From the NCBI GenBank assembly GCA_028701635.1, contig JAQVQJ010000080.1:1-6199 (forward strand): 6,199 nt of DNA. Reading direction: 5' to 3'. The notes under the pieces were generated by a model that had not been told where the DNA came from, did not search any database, and saw nothing but the letters and a program-made list of their open reading frames with translations. The position numbers were made by a program, and so were the translations under genes. The stretch's first letter is position 1. Each line of letters starts with the position of its first letter. This stretch comes from Clostridia bacterium (lineage in GTDB: Bacteria; Bacillota_A; Clostridia; Christensenellales; UBA1242). Positions 4,188 through 6,199 of this stretch are shown piece by piece.

Positions 4188-5822
4188 ATGCAGAAAACAA
4201 TTAATGGTACAATACTAAGAAAAATGATTATAGCTGGTGCTAGCTTGCTTGAACAAAACAAGAAGTCTATTGATGCTTTGAATGTTTTTCCTGTTCCAGA
4301 TGGAGATACGGGAACTAATATGTTTTTGACTATAAAATCTGCATCTGCAGAAGTTAATAACTGTATTAATAATAATCTTGACTCACTATGTGAAGCTTAT
4401 TCAAAAGGGGCTTTGAGAGGTGCTAGGGGAAACTCTGGTGTTATTACATCACAAATTTTAAAAGGATTGACATCTGTTTTAGGTCAACATCAAGAGATAA
4501 CGACTAAAATTTTTGCAAAAGCAATTCAAGAAGGTTCAAACATAGCTTATAAAGCGGTTACAAAACCAAAGGAAGGCACGATTTTAACAGTCATTAGAAC
4601 TATGGGTGAAGTGGCTATTGAAACGGCAAAAAAGCATTCAGATTTTGAAGAATTCTTTGAAATTATCTTAGATAAGGGTGAGGAAATTTTACAGCAAACT
4701 CCTGAAATGTTGCCTGTTTTAAAAAAGGCCGGAGTTGTAGATGCTGGAGGTAGAGGATTAATTGTCTTATTTACAGGTTACTATAAGGCTTTAATTGGAA
4801 ATGAAAACATAACATTTAATTTTGATGATGCAATGCCTAATCAATCAATTGATGATGTTATTGCAGATATAAGTAATCTTGGAGAAATAGAATTTGGATA
4901 TTGCACTGAATATATGGTTATTCATATGCACAAGAAAACAACAGAAGCGGATATAGACAAACTTCGTGAAAAGCTTATGGGAATTGGTGATTCAGTACTT
5001 TGTATTGGAGATTTAGCACTTGTTAAAGTACATGTTCACACAAATGAGCCAAACAAAGCATTAGGTTATGCTCTTGAACTCGGAGAGATTTGGAATATTA
5101 AGATTGAAAATATGCTTGAACAAAATCGTGAACTTAAAAAGAATGCAAAAAAGACAGAAGAATTAAAACCAATGGGTATGGTTGCAGTTGCTCCAGGAGA
5201 AGGGCTCGCAAACTTATTTATAGATTTAACTGTTGACCAAGTAATTCAAGGCGGACAAACTATGAACCCTAGTGCAGCAGATGTTGTGAGTGCTGTAGAA
5301 AAAGTCCAATCGGAAAATATCTTTGTTTTTCCAAACAATAAAAATATTATACTTGCAGCAGAGCAATCGAAAGCTCTAACGGATAGAAATATTCATGTTA
5401 TTCCAACAAAAAACATTCCAGAAGGAATCTCAGCAGCGTTAGTATTCAATAGCGAATCAACTGTTGAAGAAAACATAGAAGCAATGAATACTGCTATTGA
5501 AAATGTAAAGTCGGGCTCTGTTACTTATGCCGTTCGTGCGACTCATGTTGATGGATTTGACCTTTCAGTTGGTGAAATAATAGGCCTTGATGATAAATCA
5601 ATTTTGGCGAAAGGGAATGATGTTAAAAAGACAACTGAAGAATTAGTTGAAAAAATGATTAATGAAAATATTGTAAACATAACACTTTTCTATGGCGAAG
5701 ACATAAAAGAAGCTGATGCTGAAAAATTAAAAGAATCATTAGCTAAAAAATATCCGGAATGTGAGGTTAGTGCTATATACGGCGGTCAACCTGTTTATTA
5801 CTATATAATATCCCTAGAGTAA
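4188..5822 (+). CDS. fakA: Fatty acid kinase catalytic subunit FakA (YloV, DAK2-domain protein)
   Basis: A complete 544-aa FakA, matching the usual length near 550. FakA phosphorylates fatty acids bound to a FakB carrier protein, making acyl-phosphate that feeds PlsX/PlsY phospholipid synthesis from exogenous fatty acids. The N-terminal DAK2-type kinase domain (about 1-200) holds NVFPVPDGDTGTNM (32-45; Asp38 and Asp40 correspond to the nucleotide/metal-binding aspartates of Staphylococcus FakA), RGARGNSGV (77-85), PKEGTILTV (127-135) and GVVDAGGRG (182-190). The middle domain has Cys239, His282 and His284 (VKVHVHTNEP), corresponding to the reported zinc-site residues. The C-terminal part (about 325-544) is the FakB-binding region of the family. 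The start is ATG 4188 with AGGTG at 4179-4183. No fakB is in the window. The rearranged neighbourhood after it (repeats, then a minus-strand ORF) shows it ends the operon. Confidence 0.95.
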   Translation: MQKTINGTILRKMIIAGASLLEQNKKSIDALNVFPVPDGDTGTNMFLTIKSASAEVNNCINNNLDSLCEAYSKGALRGARGNSGVITSQILKGLTSVLGQHQEITTKIFAKAIQEGSNIAYKAVTKPKEGTILTVIRTMGEVAIETAKKHSDFEEFFEIILDKGEEILQQTPEMLPVLKKAGVVDAGGRGLIVLFTGYYKALIGNENITFNFDDAMPNQSIDDVIADISNLGEIEFGYCTEYMVIHMHKKTTEADIDKLREKLMGIGDSVLCIGDLALVKVHVHTNEPNKALGYALELGEIWNIKIENMLEQNRELKKNAKKTEELKPMGMVAVAPGEGLANLFIDLTVDQVIQGGQTMNPSAADVVSAVEKVQSENIFVFPNNKNIILAAEQSKALTDRNIHVIPTKNIPEGISAALVFNSESTVEENIEAMNTAIENVKSGSVTYAVRATHVDGFDLSVGEIIGLDDKSILAKGNDVKKTTEELVEKMINENIVNITLFYGEDIKEADAEKLKESLAKKYPECEVSAIYGGQPVYYYIISLE

Positions 5823-5944
5823 AAAATAAAATTTTGTATTATGCTTCGTTAACTGTGGGACGAGTCAAGACAGTCATTTATTTCATTATAAACTCCTGCC
5901 TTGGCTCATCCCACGAGCCTTGCCTAACGCAAAATTTTATTTTT
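5822..5944. repeat. 123-bp imperfect inverted-repeat element after fakA (MITE/REP-like)
   Basis: The outer arms AAAAATAAAATTTTG (5822-5836) and CAAAATTTTATTTTT (5930-5944) are perfect 15-bp inverted repeats. A second pair, GTGGGACGAGTCAAGACAG (5855-5873) and its partner at 5896-5914, matches at 16 of 19, with all three differences being transitions. Between the two pairs lie unpaired stretches of 18 and 15 bases; the central loop is 22 bases. The whole can fold into a long hairpin starting on the last base of the fakA stop codon, so it may also serve as fakA's terminator (T-rich tail at 5940-5950). No ORF of its own. It could be a small non-autonomous mobile element or a genome-specific dispersed repeat; no second copy lies in this window. 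Confidence 0.6.
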
Positions 5945-5964
5945 AATTTTCATAAGAATTTTAA

Positions 5965-6018
5965 GAGATTTTATTTCTGTGTCATTTCGACCGAAGCGAA
6001 GCGGAGTGGAGAAATCTC
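5965..6018. repeat. Copy of a widespread dispersed repeat (plus-strand reading STEAKRSGEIS)
   Basis: The stretch 5982-6018 begins TCATTTCGACCGAAGCGAAG and ends GGAGAAATCTC. I recognise this as a dispersed intergenic repeat found in many bacterial genomes, often miscalled as short proteins containing STEAKRSGEIS. Its AAATCTC end (6012-6018) is a perfect inverted match to GAGATTT at 5965-5971, so the unit can close as a hairpin of about 54 bases. It is GC-richer than its surroundings. The family recognition is from memory. Confidence 0.65.
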
Positions 6019-6028
6019 ATCATATAAT

Positions 6029-6058
6029 AAAAAACTTGCCATAATCGACAAGTCTTTT
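6029..6058 (-). terminator. Rho-independent terminator for the minus-strand gene at the right edge
   Basis: AAAAAACTTGCC (6029-6040), loop ATAATC, GACAAGTCTTTT (6047-6058). Ten of twelve pairs are Watson-Crick. The two others would be A-C mismatches in plus-strand RNA but G-U wobbles in minus-strand RNA, so the structure is a minus-strand one. A short A/T tract follows on both sides. It lies 27 bases past the TGA at 6085-6087. Confidence 0.75.
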
Positions 6059-6065
6059 ATTTTTA

Positions 6066-6093
6066 TTATCAAATTATCAAGTTATCAAGTTAC
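6066..6093. repeat. Tandem 8-bp repeat (TTATCAAR x3) over the stop of the edge gene
   Basis: TTATCAAA, TTATCAAG, TTATCAAG at 6066-6089, then a partial TTAC. On the minus strand each unit contains TGATAA, and the period of 8 shifts the frame each time, so double stops fall in all three frames. Confidence 0.85.
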
Positions 6094-6199
6094 TGCGGTT
6101 GGAAAGAGTGGTAATTCGCTTTCGGTAGGGCAGATTTGATTTTGAGATACTTGGCAACATGGAATTACTGGATATCCATATGATGGGACCAGCATATCT
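6085..6199 (-). CDS. Unidentified protein, C-terminal 37 residues (rest outside window)
   Basis: A minus-strand frame open from the right edge to TGA at 6085-6087. The visible tail runs from DMLVPSYGYPVIPCCQ to PTESELPLFPTAVT: rich in proline, with an adjacent Cys pair and one further Cys, and no recognisable domain. Support for its being a real gene is indirect: the frame is free of stops in AT-rich DNA, it ends in a double stop (TGA TAA), and a minus-oriented terminator follows at 6029-6058. The competing plus-strand frame is short and runs out of the repeat. The protein family cannot be named. Confidence 0.45.
   Translation of the reverse strand, partial: DMLVPSYGYPVIPCCQVSQNQICPTESELPLFPTAVT

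Noticed and set aside
5834..6139. Plus-strand 101-aa open frame
   Set aside because: Made of the inverted-repeat element, the dispersed repeat and the terminator; its STEAKRSGEIS segment is a known kind of false protein call.
6158..6199. Plus-strand start MELLDIHMMGPAYL at the right edge
   Set aside because: No Shine-Dalgarno before the ATG, and the opposite strand has a terminated open frame in the same place; cannot be excluded without more sequence.

Overview
The window comes from a low-GC, endospore-forming Firmicute (Bacillota), probably a clostridial or gut-type lineage. The evidence is a forespore sigma factor (SigG), a zinc-ribbon L28, the divergent rpmB / yloU-fakA arrangement known from Bacillus subtilis and relatives, a ThiI that ends without a rhodanese domain, and AT-rich intergenic DNA with sigma-A-type promoters. 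No species can be named from the sequence alone.

Layout. (1) 1-363: 3' end of thiI (tRNA 4-thiouridine synthase), plus strand. (2) 364-1920: a clearly more AT-rich block with an unrecognised 177-aa protein (plus) facing a divergent protein-kinase-fold protein (minus). Hand-counted 60-base samples give 22-28% GC here, against 35-38% in thiI and sigG. The kinase promoter is near-consensus and places the transcription start on the A of its ATG, so its mRNA is probably leaderless. (3) 1958-2450: a minus-strand tRNA operon, fMet-Met-Glu in transcription order, with its own promoter and terminator and a 123-bp spacer that can form hairpins. (4) 2553-3326: sigG, not next to spoIIGA-sigE, with a candidate forespore promoter just upstream. 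(5) 3360-3382: a bidirectional terminator shared by sigG and the convergent rpmB. (6) 3405-3590: rpmB (L28), minus strand, divergent from (7) yloU (Asp23 family) and fakA/yloV (fatty acid kinase), which form an operon 12 bases apart. (8) 5822-6060: a repeat-rich gap with a 123-bp imperfect inverted-repeat element, a copy of a dispersed repeat whose plus-strand reading contains STEAKRSGEIS, and a terminator whose G-U pairs assign it to the minus strand. (9) 6085-6199: the 3' end of an unidentified minus-strand ORF, closed by a tandem 8-bp repeat that puts TGATAA in all three frames.

Most of the window is housekeeping: tRNA modification, tRNA supply, a ribosomal protein, use of exogenous fatty acids, and a sporulation regulator. 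The accessory part is the AT-rich orphan/kinase pair between thiI and the tRNA genes, plus the repeat cluster after fakA. The pair is the best candidate for something undescribed, but the sequence does not show what it does.
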